This document shows, in pieces, positions 1-9,276 of a stretch of 18,913 bases of DNA. The stretch lies in the NCBI GenBank assembly GCA_043757865.1, contig JAYVOP010000239.1, positions 1-18,913 of the forward strand, in the 5' to 3' direction. Both the position numbers and the translations under genes were made by a program. Positions within the stretch are counted from its first letter, which is position 1. Each line of letters starts with the position of its first letter. The notes under the pieces were generated by a model. That model was not told the origin of the DNA, ran no database searches, and saw only the letters and a program-made list of their open reading frames with translations. The stretch is from JAGNEJ01 sp043757865 (GTDB lineage: Bacteria > Verrucomicrobiota > Verrucomicrobiia > Verrucomicrobiales > V1-33).

Positions 1-1416
1 CCCGTGCATGACCAGCGGCTGGATTCTTTCCTCAAACAGAACGGCTATTTCATGGAACTCTACAGCCTGGAACCAAGCTCCGAGGCCGCCCTCACCGCCT
101 TTCGGCAAAAAGTGCTCACCCCGCCCATGGACAATGATCGCGCCCAAGTCATCGCCCCCACCTATACTTTCTTGCTCAATCACGGCCTCACCAAAGCCGC
201 CTCCGCGTGGCGTGCAGACGCCATGGCCTCAGTGGGAAAAAATGAGGCCGACCTCAAGAGCATCACGGGCGTGCTGGACCAAGCCAAGACCCTATCCGAT
301 ACTTGGCGGCCCGTCCACCAAGCCCTCTGCGCGGTGCTCTGGAAGCACGTGGACCAATCCGCCGTCACCAAACCCCGGGAAGTGGACGGCATCCTCAATC
401 AAGTCAGCATCGGCCTAGAATATAGCCCGGAGACGCTGCGCAAGATCTACTTCTACTATCTGAAACGCGGCGGCCTCTTCTGGCAGAGCACCCATTGGCA
501 TCACCTCCTGCAAGACGCCCTGCCAGATGATGAGCAGTGGGGCGCACTCAAGCGCGAACTCTGCGCCACCGCCCTCACCAGCGCGCCTAACGATGCCATC
601 CGTGCTGAATTTGCGGGCACTTATAACCATTATTTCTCCCTAGCCGAGCCCGCGAATCGTGATCTCCTCAAGCGCTGGGTCGAGCCTTACATCGACCTCA
701 AAGCCCATCCCATCATGGGCCAAGTCGCCCGTTGGGTGGATATCAACAGTGCCTTTGCTGCCATCGACAATGACTCTTACAGCAAGATCATCAATATGCC
801 CCCCGACACCAGCGATCCCCTGGAGCGCCTCTGGCGCACCGTCGGCGTGCTGCTAGGACGCGGCCAGTCCTCGGACCTTAAAGCCCTGCTAAAGACCCAG
901 CCAGAGAGCGTTTACGAAGCATTCGCATTCCAGGGCACCATCCTCCGCGCCCTGGAAATGACCGAAGATACTGGCCGCCTAGCTCGTATTAAAAAGCTCG
1001 CCCGCAACAACGTCCAGAGCCTCATCGGCCGCGTCTGGGTCGGTCGAGATCTGGATCTGCTCGCGATCCTGTTCGACCTCGTGGACGCCCTGGATGAGCG
1101 CATCCTGCTGCCGGAGCCCTTCCTCAAAGAAATGCGCGCCCAGCCCTACCTGCCTCTAGCTAATCTGGCCACCGCCTGGAGCGCCAAGCTAGATCAAAAC
1201 TGGAAAGTCTGCCAGGCCGCCTCCGAGAACGGTTTGCAGCAGTTCGCGGGAGATGTTAACCATCGGCCCATCCTGCACTATTTCCTCGGGCTCGCGGCCT
1301 ATCATCGGGGAGATAAAGCCACCGCCACCACCGCCCTCACCGAATTTATCCGCCTTGATCCCTCCAGCGTGCATTGGAAAACCGCCGCCGAGTTGCTGGA
1401 TAAATCTAAAGAGTAA
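1..1416 (+). CDS. hypothetical helix-rich protein with TPR-like C-terminus (5' end probably outside the window)
   Basis: I do not recognise this protein. The frame is open from the first base to a TAA at 1414-1416. A GTG at 4 and an ATG at 52 are possible starts, but neither has a ribosome binding site and the first residues already look like the inside of a helical repeat, so the gene most likely begins upstream. About 470 residues are visible: mostly alpha-helical, rich in Ala, Leu and Trp, with no signal peptide or membrane segment in the visible part. The last 60 or so residues (HYFLGLAAYHRGDKATATTA, then an FIRLDP turn) look like a tetratricopeptide repeat, and earlier parts look like degenerate helical repeats. 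A role in protein-protein contacts is the most one can infer. It converges with sbcC, leaving 10 bases and no visible terminator between the stops. Confidence 0.75.
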   Translation, partial: PVHDQRLDSFLKQNGYFMELYSLEPSSEAALTAFRQKVLTPPMDNDRAQVIAPTYTFLLNHGLTKAASAWRADAMASVGKNEADLKSITGVLDQAKTLSDTWRPVHQALCAVLWKHVDQSAVTKPREVDGILNQVSIGLEYSPETLRKIYFYYLKRGGLFWQSTHWHHLLQDALPDDEQWGALKRELCATALTSAPNDAIRAEFAGTYNHYFSLAEPANRDLLKRWVEPYIDLKAHPIMGQVARWVDINSAFAAIDNDSYSKIINMPPDTSDPLERLWRTVGVLLGRGQSSDLKALLKTQPESVYEAFAFQGTILRALEMTEDTGRLARIKKLARNNVQSLIGRVWVGRDLDLLAILFDLVDALDERILLPEPFLKEMRAQPYLPLANLATAWSAKLDQNWKVCQAASENGLQQFAGDVNHRPILHYFLGLAAYHRGDKATATTALTEFIRLDPSSVHWKTAAELLDKSKE

Positions 1417-1426
1417 TCCGGCCTAA

Positions 1427-4400
1427 CTAACGGATCTCCAGGGTGCTGCATCCACCGTCCATTTTGGTCACGCGGATCTGCGTGGTGATGCGTTCCTTCA
1501 TGGCTTCCACGTGGGAAATCACGCCGATGGTCTTGCCCGTGGAGCGGAGATTTTCCAGCGCGGACAGCGCCACTTCTAACGTGTCCGCATCCAAGCTGCC
1601 GAAGCCTTCATCAATGAACAACGAATCAATCCGCGAGCGCCCGCCTGCCAACTCCGACAAGCCTAGCGCCAAGGCCAGACTGGCTAGGAAACTTTCTCCA
1701 CCAGACAAGCTCGCCATCGGGCGTGTGGCGGCGGCTTGATAGTAATCCACGATTTCCAGCGCCAAATCCTCCGCGTGGCGGGGATCGCGTTGCAAAGAGT
1801 AGCGGGGATTGAGCTGCGCTAAATGTTGATTGGCTAGCAATACCAAACGCTCCAACGTCAGCCCTTGGGCAAATTTGGCGAACGACAAACCACCCTTCGG
1901 TAGCAGCACCGCACAGAGGCGACCCCAGCGCTGCCGCTCCAGTTCAGCGGCGGAAATTCCCCCCAGCAACTCCCCATGTCGGGTCTGCTCCGCCTCGTCT
2001 TGGCGCAGTTGATCCAGCAGCACCGCGCGCTGTTCCTGGGCCTGCGTGAGACCGTGCTTCTGCACGCCTAATTGAGTCGTCAATTCCGGGATGCCCGCAG
2101 CCTCAGCGCCTGTGGGCAAGGCCGCGCGCGCTTGCGCTAGCTGCTGCTGGCGCGTTTGCAGAACGATGGCCCGATGCGCCAACGCCAGCGCTTGGGTCTC
2201 CTCCTCCGCCACGCTGGCCGCAGGTAAGGCCGCCGCCAGCAGCAATGCCAGATCTGCAAAACCCGCCGCTGCCGCCGCCGTGCGCAGCGCTAATTCTAAC
2301 GTGTCCGCATGAGCCGCCGCCGCCGTTAGGGAAATGGCTTCCGCTGCGTGCTGCGCCTCCGCGTGTTGTTGCGTGGCTTGTTGCTTTTGCGCTGCGGCAG
2401 CGGCGGATTCCTTGTTCAGGCGCGCGGCCTGGAGCCGGGTATTCAGCGCAGCCTCCACTTCCGTTACCCGCTGGCTCCCAAACTTGGCCGTGCGCGTTGT
2501 GGTCAATTTATCCAACGCTGTCCGTGCGCTGGATTCAGCCTGCGTGCGGGCTTTCAGCTCTTGCGGCAGCCGCGCGCGCTGCGTCTGTTTCTCCCGCAAG
2601 GTCGCCCGCAGCGTGGCCAGATTTTCCGCTAGCGTGCGCGCCTGCGCTTGGTTCGTTTCCCAGGTTAGGCGTTGCGTTTCTAAGCGCAGCAGAGCCGCCT
2701 GCGCGTCATCCCGCGTGGTTCCACTTTCGTCCCCCGCGCGCAGCAGTTCCTGCATCTGCGTGGCCGCTTGCGCGGCGGCAGTCTGCGCGGTGTTGTGCTT
2801 AGCGGCAGTCGTTTCTCGCAGCGTGCTGGCGTGCTCCACTTGGAGTTGCGCCTGAGCTTGGGCGTTGATTTGCGCTTGCCAAAGGCGTGCGGTTTCCGTG
2901 GCTACGATCTGCGTTTGTTGCCGCGTTTGCTCAGCCTCCCGTAAGGCTTTGAGCCGCACCCCCAAGTCATCTCGGAGCGCGCGCTGCTGGAGGCCTAACC
3001 CCTGCACGGTGGCGGATTCCTCCAGGGGAATCGCGCTGCCTTGTTGCTCCCAAAGCTGCGCATTTGCGGTTAAATTCGCCCTGGCTGCGAGCCGTAAATT
3101 TTCCTGCTCCTGGTGCTGCGTCTCCGTGCGCACCTGGGCTTCCCGCAGTGCTTGCAACTGCTGGCTGCGCTGCTGCTCCTCCGTTTCTGCCGCCTGCAGG
3201 GCTGATTGCAGCGCGTCCATGGCCACCACTGGAGCGGCGTGTGGATCCGCATACGGATGCTCCAAGGCTCCGCAAACTGGGCACGGTTGCCCCGCCTGCA
3301 AACGCGCGCGCTCCGCCTCGCTGTGGTGCAGCCGCTCCGCTAGGGCGATGCTTTCCAGCCGGGCTTTCAGTAACTCCTTAGCCTGCGCGGCCTGCTCCTC
3401 GGCTTGCTGCGATTTCGTCTGGTCCGCTTGCTTCATGCCACCCAGTTCGCTTAGCCGAGCTTGAATCGTCGCCTCCGATTTTAAATACATTGCTCGCTCT
3501 TCATGCAACCGATGCAGCTCCCGCAGTTGGGTCAGACGCTGTTCGGCGGCCTCCCGTTGCTCTTCCCACTGCGCGAGTGATGCCCCAGTCAGTAAGGCTT
3601 CCAGCGCTTGCAGGGCGACGTTGTAAGCCGTTTCCGCAGCGGCCTTTTGCTGGGCCATGGCTTCGGTTTTGGGGGCTAAGCTGGCCACCGCTGCCTGCTG
3701 TTTCTCCAGCGTTTGTCCCTGCGCCTTCAATTCGTTACTCAGAATTACTAACTGTTGATCTTTCTCCGTCCACCCCCGCAAGGCCGCCGTGAGACTGGGC
3801 AAATTTTCCGCTAGGGCCGCATTAGTCGCATGGGTTTGCAGCCAAGTTTGCAAGGTCTCGGATCGTTGCTGGTGGCTGTCTAGCTGCGTTTGCTCTTGGA
3901 CTATGATGGCATCCGCCGCCGCCATCTGCTCCGCCACGCGCACCCGCGCAGCGGTGCGTTCTTGGCATCGTAACTGCGCGGCCTGCTGCTGCGCATCTAG
4001 CTCCGTGATCTCCCGCAGCAGCGGGCGCAGGCGTTGTTCTTCGGCTTCACTAGCGGCTAAGTCCGCCTGGGCTTTGGCGCAATGTTGCGCTGCCGTCTGC
4101 GCAGCTTCTCGCAGTTTCGGCAGGCTTTCGGCCAGCCGTGATTGCGCCTGCTGTCGCTGCACTAACGCTTGCGTGTGGTGCTGCCAATCCGCCTGCTGGC
4201 CTTGCAGCGGCATCGCCCGGTGATGCTCTGCCAGCCGCTGGGCTGTGGGCTGGAAGGCGGTTTGCTCTGCGGTTAGGGTAGTGGCCAGCGTGGCTAGTTC
4301 CGCGGCTTCTTGCTGGCAGTGTTGTGCGGCCACCGCGTGCTGTAATTCCGTTTCCAGCGTGCTCACCGTGGTGGTTAGGGTGGTGGCTTGCGCGCTCAGT

Positions 4401-5077
4401 TCCTCAATGCTAGCCGTTTTGGTTTGGCGTTCTTCAGCGCTGAGTAATTTTACCTCGCCCTGGCGCAGCCGCAGATCCTCCAGGGCGCGTTTGGCCGCTC
4501 GATCAAACTCCGCCGCCGCCTGCGCGATGTCCGCATAGCGATGCGTGCCCGTGACTTGTTGCAGCAGCTCTGTGCGCTCTTTGGCATCCGCTTTGAGGAA
4601 GGCTGCAAACTCGCCTTGAGCCAACATCACACTGCGCAGGAAACGCGAAAAGTCCAAACCCGTAAGCTGTTCTAAGTGCGCATCCACCTCTCGGCTGTTT
4701 TGCGCTAGCACTCTGCCGTCCGCTAGGGAAATAAGGCGTCGGCTGGGCGGTTGGAGATCCCCGTCAGGCTTTTTCCGCGCGCGATGCAGTTGCCACACGC
4801 TGCGGAATTCCCCCTGTTCACACGCGAACTCCACTTCGGCTGAGCATTCGCCTGTATGGCGGCTCATCATCTGCTCCGGCTTGTCCGTGCCATAACGGGC
4901 CGCCCGACCATATAATGCTAGGGTGATGGCGTCCAGGATCGTGGTCTTGCCCGCTCCCGTGGGGCCGATGATGGCAAAGAGCCCGGTGGCATCGAAGGGC
5001 GGTTGGGTGAAATCCAACATAGGCGAGCGCCCGCGCAGGGAGTTCAAATTGGTGAATTGGAGGCGGAGAATTTTCAT
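1427..5077 (-). CDS. sbcC: SbcC, ATPase subunit of the SbcCD (Mre11-Rad50-like) nuclease
   Basis: SMC/Rad50-type ATPase that works with SbcD to cut DNA hairpins and process DNA ends and replication-stalled structures. The 1216-residue product has the full architecture: Walker A GPTGAGKT at residues 38-45, a Q-loop region MLAQGEF near 151-157, long Ala/Gln/Glu-rich coiled-coil arms, a zinc hook CPVC at 599-602 almost exactly midway, the ABC signature LSGGESF at 1124-1130, Walker B FIDEGFGSLD with D1156/E1157, and the H-loop histidine at 1189. E. coli SbcC has about 1050 residues, so the arms are longer here, with very Ala-rich stretches in the second arm. The ATG overlaps the sbcD stop by four bases (ATGA). 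A GGAGG lies 10 bases upstream (5088-5092 read on the minus strand), one of the few good ribosome binding sites in the window. Last gene of the minus-strand run. Confidence 0.97.
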   Translation of the reverse strand: MKILRLQFTNLNSLRGRSPMLDFTQPPFDATGLFAIIGPTGAGKTTILDAITLALYGRAARYGTDKPEQMMSRHTGECSAEVEFACEQGEFRSVWQLHRARKKPDGDLQPPSRRLISLADGRVLAQNSREVDAHLEQLTGLDFSRFLRSVMLAQGEFAAFLKADAKERTELLQQVTGTHRYADIAQAAAEFDRAAKRALEDLRLRQGEVKLLSAEERQTKTASIEELSAQATTLTTTVSTLETELQHAVAAQHCQQEAAELATLATTLTAEQTAFQPTAQRLAEHHRAMPLQGQQADWQHHTQALVQRQQAQSRLAESLPKLREAAQTAAQHCAKAQADLAASEAEEQRLRPLLREITELDAQQQAAQLRCQERTAARVRVAEQMAAADAIIVQEQTQLDSHQQRSETLQTWLQTHATNAALAENLPSLTAALRGWTEKDQQLVILSNELKAQGQTLEKQQAAVASLAPKTEAMAQQKAAAETAYNVALQALEALLTGASLAQWEEQREAAEQRLTQLRELHRLHEERAMYLKSEATIQARLSELGGMKQADQTKSQQAEEQAAQAKELLKARLESIALAERLHHSEAERARLQAGQPCPVCGALEHPYADPHAAPVVAMDALQSALQAAETEEQQRSQQLQALREAQVRTETQHQEQENLRLAARANLTANAQLWEQQGSAIPLEESATVQGLGLQQRALRDDLGVRLKALREAEQTRQQTQIVATETARLWQAQINAQAQAQLQVEHASTLRETTAAKHNTAQTAAAQAATQMQELLRAGDESGTTRDDAQAALLRLETQRLTWETNQAQARTLAENLATLRATLREKQTQRARLPQELKARTQAESSARTALDKLTTTRTAKFGSQRVTEVEAALNTRLQAARLNKESAAAAAQKQQATQQHAEAQHAAEAISLTAAAAHADTLELALRTAAAAAGFADLALLLAAALPAASVAEEETQALALAHRAIVLQTRQQQLAQARAALPTGAEAAGIPELTTQLGVQKHGLTQAQEQRAVLLDQLRQDEAEQTRHGELLGGISAAELERQRWGRLCAVLLPKGGLSFAKFAQGLTLERLVLLANQHLAQLNPRYSLQRDPRHAEDLALEIVDYYQAAATRPMASLSGGESFLASLALALGLSELAGGRSRIDSLFIDEGFGSLDADTLEVALSALENLRSTGKTIGVISHVEAMKERITTQIRVTKMDGGCSTLEIR

Positions 5078-6273
5078 CCTGCGGCTTCCTCCATGCGATT
5101 GAGGAGCAGAGTAAAGGTCTGCAAAATTTCCTGATGCTCAGCGCTGTCCGCAGCGATTCCGTCCATGCGCAATTTCTCCGCCAGGATCTCGGTGGGCGTC
5201 GTTTCACTGAGCACGCGTCCGGCTAGGATGCTGCTGTTAGGCAGAGCAGGGGCCGTCGGGCGGACAATTTTGAGCACCTGCACTCCAGCCACGGTGGCGG
5301 CTGCGCGCACCGCTACCTCTAAGTCTGCGGGCGGCAGCGGATCGGTTATGGTGAGTTCCACCCAGGCGGGTAACGGAGCCACGGGAGTCTCTGCCACGGC
5401 CTTGACTAACGTAGAAAGGATATTTTCCGCCGCACAACTGAGCGTGAGCAACGGACGGAAAACCGGCAGCGGCAAGACCTGAATGTTCACTGCCGAGCCG
5501 GGTTGCGGGTCGATCACAAGCACTTGCTTGGCGGTGGCGGCTTCATCGAAAGCCAGGAAAATGGGCGAGCCGGAATAGCGAATCGTTTCCCGTCCGCCCA
5601 CGTTCTGCGGGCGATGAATGTGCCCTAACGCGGTGTAGGCAAAGCCCGCAAAGCAGTCTGCGCCTACGGCGGCTAGATTCCCAATGTGGATCTGGCGCTC
5701 GCTGCTAGCACTGGTGACGCCGATGGCCGTAAGGTGACCGGTGGCAATGATGGGGCGCTCCCCAGCGATGGCCTGCGCGGCGGCTAGCACGTTTTGATAA
5801 TAGCTGCGAATGCCCTCTCGCATGGCACTCACTACTTCCTCATGCGTCTGCCCGGCTTGGGCGCTGCGCACATCCCGCTCCCGCAGGAACGGCACAGCAC
5901 AGAGGACGGCATCGGGATACGCGATAACTGCCGCCGCGGGATCGCTCACTGCTGCGCCCTGCACGGTGATCCGTAGAGCCTGTAATAAGCCACGGGGCGC
6001 ATCTAGGGTGGCGGGGGAATCATGATTCCCCCCCACGATCAAGGCTGCACAGCCCGTGGTGGAGAGCTGGGTGAGGAAGCCATAATATTGTGCGAGGGCG
6101 GACTGCGGTGGATTGGCGCTATCAAAAACATCCCCCGCTACGACTAGCAAGTCGATGGCATGAGACTGGATCAACGTGAGTAAATGATCCAGCCAGAGTT
6201 GGTGCTCGGCACTGCGATCATGGTCCACTAAACGCGCACCTAGATGCCAGTCAGCCGTGTGGAGGATCTTCAT
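5074..6273 (-). CDS. sbcD: SbcD, nuclease subunit of SbcCD
   Basis: Mn-dependent calcineurin-like phosphoesterase, 3'-5' exonuclease and endonuclease partner of SbcC. From the ATG at 6273 the protein has 399 residues, close to the family norm of about 400, and begins with the classic MKILHTADWHLG. Metal ligands are visible in order: D8 and H10, D48 in GDVFD, N84 and H84-region of GNHD (82-85), H180 in TGHL, and H218/H220 in GHIH. The frame stays open upstream to 6330, but that extension runs inside prmA in another frame and lacks family similarity, so it was dropped. Only four bases separate the prmA stop from this ATG, and the stop overlaps the sbcC start. A weak AAGGGA precedes the start. 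Co-translation with sbcC fits the known complex. Confidence 0.96.
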   Translation of the reverse strand: MKILHTADWHLGARLVDHDRSAEHQLWLDHLLTLIQSHAIDLLVVAGDVFDSANPPQSALAQYYGFLTQLSTTGCAALIVGGNHDSPATLDAPRGLLQALRITVQGAAVSDPAAAVIAYPDAVLCAVPFLRERDVRSAQAGQTHEEVVSAMREGIRSYYQNVLAAAQAIAGERPIIATGHLTAIGVTSASSERQIHIGNLAAVGADCFAGFAYTALGHIHRPQNVGGRETIRYSGSPIFLAFDEAATAKQVLVIDPQPGSAVNIQVLPLPVFRPLLTLSCAAENILSTLVKAVAETPVAPLPAWVELTITDPLPPADLEVAVRAAATVAGVQVLKIVRPTAPALPNSSILAGRVLSETTPTEILAEKLRMDGIAADSAEHQEILQTFTLLLNRMEEAAG

Positions 6274-6277
6274 TCCC

Positions 6278-7114
6278 TTACTTCCGACCCCGCACGGTGG
6301 CCCATTTTCCTTTGATAATGGCGGGCTCAAAGGTGAGGCCAGCGGCGGTGCCCGCGTCCAGGCAGGACTGGAGTTGGGTGACTAAAATGCCACTGATGAG
6401 AATGGTGCCACCTAGTTTGGCCGCAGCGGAAATTTTCGGCAAGGCCGCAGTCAATACGTCGTGGAAAATGTTGGCGGCAATGAGGTCGTAGGTCCGGCTC
6501 GGCTGCCAATCGAGCACGTCTTGCTTGAAGAAATTGATCTTCCGCAGGCCATTCAGTTTGGTGTTCTTTTTACTGATGGTGACGGCGGCGGGATCATAGT
6601 CGCAGGCATCCACCGTGCCTGCGCCTAGCAGCTTGCCTGCGAGCGCTAAAATGCCCGTGCCGCAGCCCAGATCTAGCAAGTCCCAGGGCTCCCCCTTCTG
6701 GGCTGTCGCATAGTCCACCAGCAAGCGCAGGCAGGTGCTGGTGGTGGCATGGTCCCCGGTGCCAAAGGCCATTTCACCAGGAATGCAGAGCACGTGCTGG
6801 TTCGGTTGGGTGCGGCGGAGTTCCTCGGCTAGCGTTTCCGTATGGGCGATGATGAGTTTTCCCCTAACGTGAATGGGCTGTAAACTTTTCGCACTCACCG
6901 CCGCCCAGTTTTGCTGCTTCAGTTCGCGGATACTGCCGCCGAATTGCTTCTGAATCGCCTTGGCGTTGGTCTCCCGATGGCAGTAAACTTCCACGCGGAT
7001 GCGCGTGCCGCCGGGGAGTTTGCTGATGACGAGATTGGTGTTAGCGGCGGCATGGAAACGCTCTTCCCAGGCGTCTTCCCATTTGGTGGAACTGAGTTTG
7101 GACCAGACGAACAT
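6278..7114 (-). CDS. prmA: ribosomal protein L11 methyltransferase
   Basis: SAM-dependent methyltransferase of the PrmA family, expected to methylate ribosomal protein L11 in the cytoplasm. The 278-residue product (E. coli about 293) has an N-terminal substrate-recognition part, then the family loop PGEMAFGTGDHATT at 112-125, SAM motif I LDLGCGTGILALA at 147-159, an acidic loop CDYDP at 171-175, and the catalytic-type motif ANIFHDVL at 214-221, where many homologues have NILA. It starts at an ATG with no clear Shine-Dalgarno sequence. It sits 6 bases after the O-antigen ligase stop and 4 bases before sbcD, so it is almost surely co-transcribed with both. L11 as substrate is inferred from the family. 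Another protein methyltransferase target cannot be excluded, but the GTG-H loop makes PrmA much the best call. Confidence 0.92.
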   Translation of the reverse strand: MFVWSKLSSTKWEDAWEERFHAAANTNLVISKLPGGTRIRVEVYCHRETNAKAIQKQFGGSIRELKQQNWAAVSAKSLQPIHVRGKLIIAHTETLAEELRRTQPNQHVLCIPGEMAFGTGDHATTSTCLRLLVDYATAQKGEPWDLLDLGCGTGILALAGKLLGAGTVDACDYDPAAVTISKKNTKLNGLRKINFFKQDVLDWQPSRTYDLIAANIFHDVLTAALPKISAAAKLGGTILISGILVTQLQSCLDAGTAAGLTFEPAIIKGKWATVRGRK

Positions 7115-7120
7115 AGTAGG

Positions 7121-9238
7121 CTAGGGAGTGGGGGCTGGGGTAAGTTTGCTTTGGAGGGAGGTGATCTCCGTGCGGATGGCGAGGATGAGGCCGTCGATGT
7201 ATTTTTGGTAGGGGCCGCCAGAGCGTAATTTCTCGCGCGCGGGGAGGATATACTGGTCCAAGGCGCGTTGGCGGGCGGCTAGGCGCTGGATGGGATCGCC
7301 CGTTTGGTCGCCTTGGCGGATGAGGTGTTGGCCGTATTCAAAATGGAGGCGGCGGTTGGCTTGACCATATTTTAAAGCCCGGTTATACCATACCTCCGCC
7401 GTGGCGAAGTCCCCCTGCTGGCTAGCCGCAGTGCCGGCCATCATGGCGGCATACGGATGCTTGGGATAGTATGGGAAACCTTGGTCGAAGATCTCCAACG
7501 CGCGACGCAGAAAGCTCTGGGAAACCTTGGCATTCATGATCCGCTCTTGCTCGTTGTTCGGCTGGTAGTTTTGCTTCACGCGGGCGGATTCCACGACATT
7601 TAAATAGCCCAGGGAAAAGTAGGCCGGGAAATACGTGGGATCAGCCTCGATGGCGGCTTGCAGCGCAGCGGTGGAGGTAAAGTAATCTTCCTCTAGCCGG
7701 GCGCGTTCGCCTGCACTAGCCAGCCGCTCGGCCCGATACCAGTCTGGCCCATGGAGCCACAGCCAACCCGCTGCCACCACGCCCGTGATGATGAGTGGGG
7801 CCCGCAACCACAGCCCGCGGCGGGGCACCAACGGATCGCCTGTCTCATCCACTAAATGCTGCAGGGATTCCCGCCCCGGATTGGCTAGTAAGCCGAGCAG
7901 GATGGCTGCGATCATGGCATTGCTGCCGATGTGGAGATTGAAATCAAATACGCTATGCACCGTCAAGGCCACGATGCCGCCCAGCGCTCCTAGCGTGAGC
8001 GCGAGTCGGTCGTCCTTCCGATCTCCCTGCACCACGGCCTGCTCCTTGGACCGCCGCCAGAAGAACGCCGCGCCTGCACCCAGGTGCAGCAGCAGCACCA
8101 GCGCCCCTAACAGCCCACCCACGCCGCCGTAATCGCAGAGGAGTTGGGCGTAGTCATTGTGAGTCATGATGGCGTCGTTATCGAAGTCCGTATACCAGAG
8201 CCACTGCTCGTTGGTGAGATCCCGCGTGCGTCGTTCCTCATATTCAAAGGCCCGCCCGCCCTGGCCATCCACAGGCCGTTCTTGGAAAAGTTTATAGGCC
8301 GATTTGGCATACGTTAGCCGGGTCTCGAACTCGCTCTGCGAGACATACTCTCCGTAAGCCTGCTCATTCACCCGGTTGCGTTTTACCAGCGTAGCCGCCC
8401 CGCCAACGAGGACCGCCAGCACCACCACGCCCACCGTGCTGCCGAGCAAGAGGGTCTTTTTGATCGACTGCTGGCCGATGCGCAGGCGATTCAACCACCA
8501 CAACGCGAGCACGAAACAAGTGCCGCCGATCAAGCACACCAACCCGGCCCGGCTGCCCGCCAACATGGCTCCATACAGCCCCACTCCATACATCGCTAAG
8601 GCCAGCAAGCGCCCGAATAGTCCCGCACGGCTGAGGAGAAAGAAGGCTAGTGCAGGCAGCGTGGTCAGCTCAATGAGGCCAGCGAGATGGTTTTCACTCA
8701 CATAAAATCCAGTGGCCTCATGCGTAGGCACATTTCCCCGGCTCCAGTCTGTCCACCCAAGTGCTTCGCCTAACTGCGGCCAGGCTGCTGCGAGGCGGCC
8801 CTGCGGCAGCCATGCCGCCTGCCCCGGCGTCTGCTGCACGATACCCCAGAGCACATTGCCTAGCAATACCGCTAAGAGTAGCGCCAAGATCCAGCGTCGC
8901 TCCAGTGCGCGCTCGAATTGTCCCGCTACTAACGCATAAGAAATGAGCGCCACCGTGGCCATGACCATGTCCTGCCGAGCCAGAAAATGCACCTCACTGA
9001 GCGTCCCCCGCAGCATGATCCAGCCATAGAAAAGGAGCGTGATCCCGACGCACCACAGACTGACGCGCCCATGGAATCCCCGCGCTAATGCGAAGCCGCC
9101 CAGGCCCGCCACACACCCCAGCGCCAGTGCGCCCGGCCACAGCACCAGCAACTGCGAACTCCCGCCGAACGAGGCGAGCAACCACGCCAGAAGACTGATG
9201 AATAACAGAAGGAAAGAATAGATAGGTTTAGCAAACAC
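7121..9238 (-). CDS. Wzy_C-type O-antigen ligase/polymerase family membrane protein with C-terminal TPR region
   Basis: Polytopic inner-membrane protein of the O-antigen ligase (WaaL)/polymerase (Wzy) superfamily, which joins or polymerises lipid-linked glycans at the periplasmic face. It has 705 residues. About ten to twelve hydrophobic segments fill residues 5-455, with family marks SENHLAGL (181-188), GSRAGL (228-233), HNDYAQLL (360-367) after a long periplasmic loop (290-360), and HSVFDFNLH (428-436). One more membrane segment at about 478-495 is followed by a soluble part (500-700) with TPR-like helices such as AAMMAGTAASQQGDFATAEV. The start is GTG: an in-frame TAA lies three codons upstream and no ATG follows for over 70 codons. 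It lies 38 bases after nuoC. Sequence alone cannot tell ligase from polymerase or name the sugar, and no glycosyltransferases are nearby. Confidence 0.88.
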   Translation of the reverse strand: MFAKPIYSFLLLFISLLAWLLASFGGSSQLLVLWPGALALGCVAGLGGFALARGFHGRVSLWCVGITLLFYGWIMLRGTLSEVHFLARQDMVMATVALISYALVAGQFERALERRWILALLLAVLLGNVLWGIVQQTPGQAAWLPQGRLAAAWPQLGEALGWTDWSRGNVPTHEATGFYVSENHLAGLIELTTLPALAFFLLSRAGLFGRLLALAMYGVGLYGAMLAGSRAGLVCLIGGTCFVLALWWLNRLRIGQQSIKKTLLLGSTVGVVVLAVLVGGAATLVKRNRVNEQAYGEYVSQSEFETRLTYAKSAYKLFQERPVDGQGGRAFEYEERRTRDLTNEQWLWYTDFDNDAIMTHNDYAQLLCDYGGVGGLLGALVLLLHLGAGAAFFWRRSKEQAVVQGDRKDDRLALTLGALGGIVALTVHSVFDFNLHIGSNAMIAAILLGLLANPGRESLQHLVDETGDPLVPRRGLWLRAPLIITGVVAAGWLWLHGPDWYRAERLASAGERARLEEDYFTSTAALQAAIEADPTYFPAYFSLGYLNVVESARVKQNYQPNNEQERIMNAKVSQSFLRRALEIFDQGFPYYPKHPYAAMMAGTAASQQGDFATAEVWYNRALKYGQANRRLHFEYGQHLIRQGDQTGDPIQRLAARQRALDQYILPAREKLRSGGPYQKYIDGLILAIRTEITSLQSKLTPAPTP

Positions 9239-9276
9239 GCGCGCAGTTTAACGATCTGCCCAGCGCGTTCAACCAA

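Noticed and set aside
2245..3464. Long plus-strand frames (for example 2245-2802 and 2865-3464) opposite sbcC
   Set aside because: Their translations are Ala/Cys/Arg/Ser/Pro-rich antisense shadows of the GC-rich coiled-coil part of sbcC, with no domain or start signal.
6274..6330. Upstream extension of sbcD (19 more residues)
   Set aside because: It overlaps prmA in another frame, and the family N-terminus MKILHTADWHLG begins exactly at the ATG at 6273.
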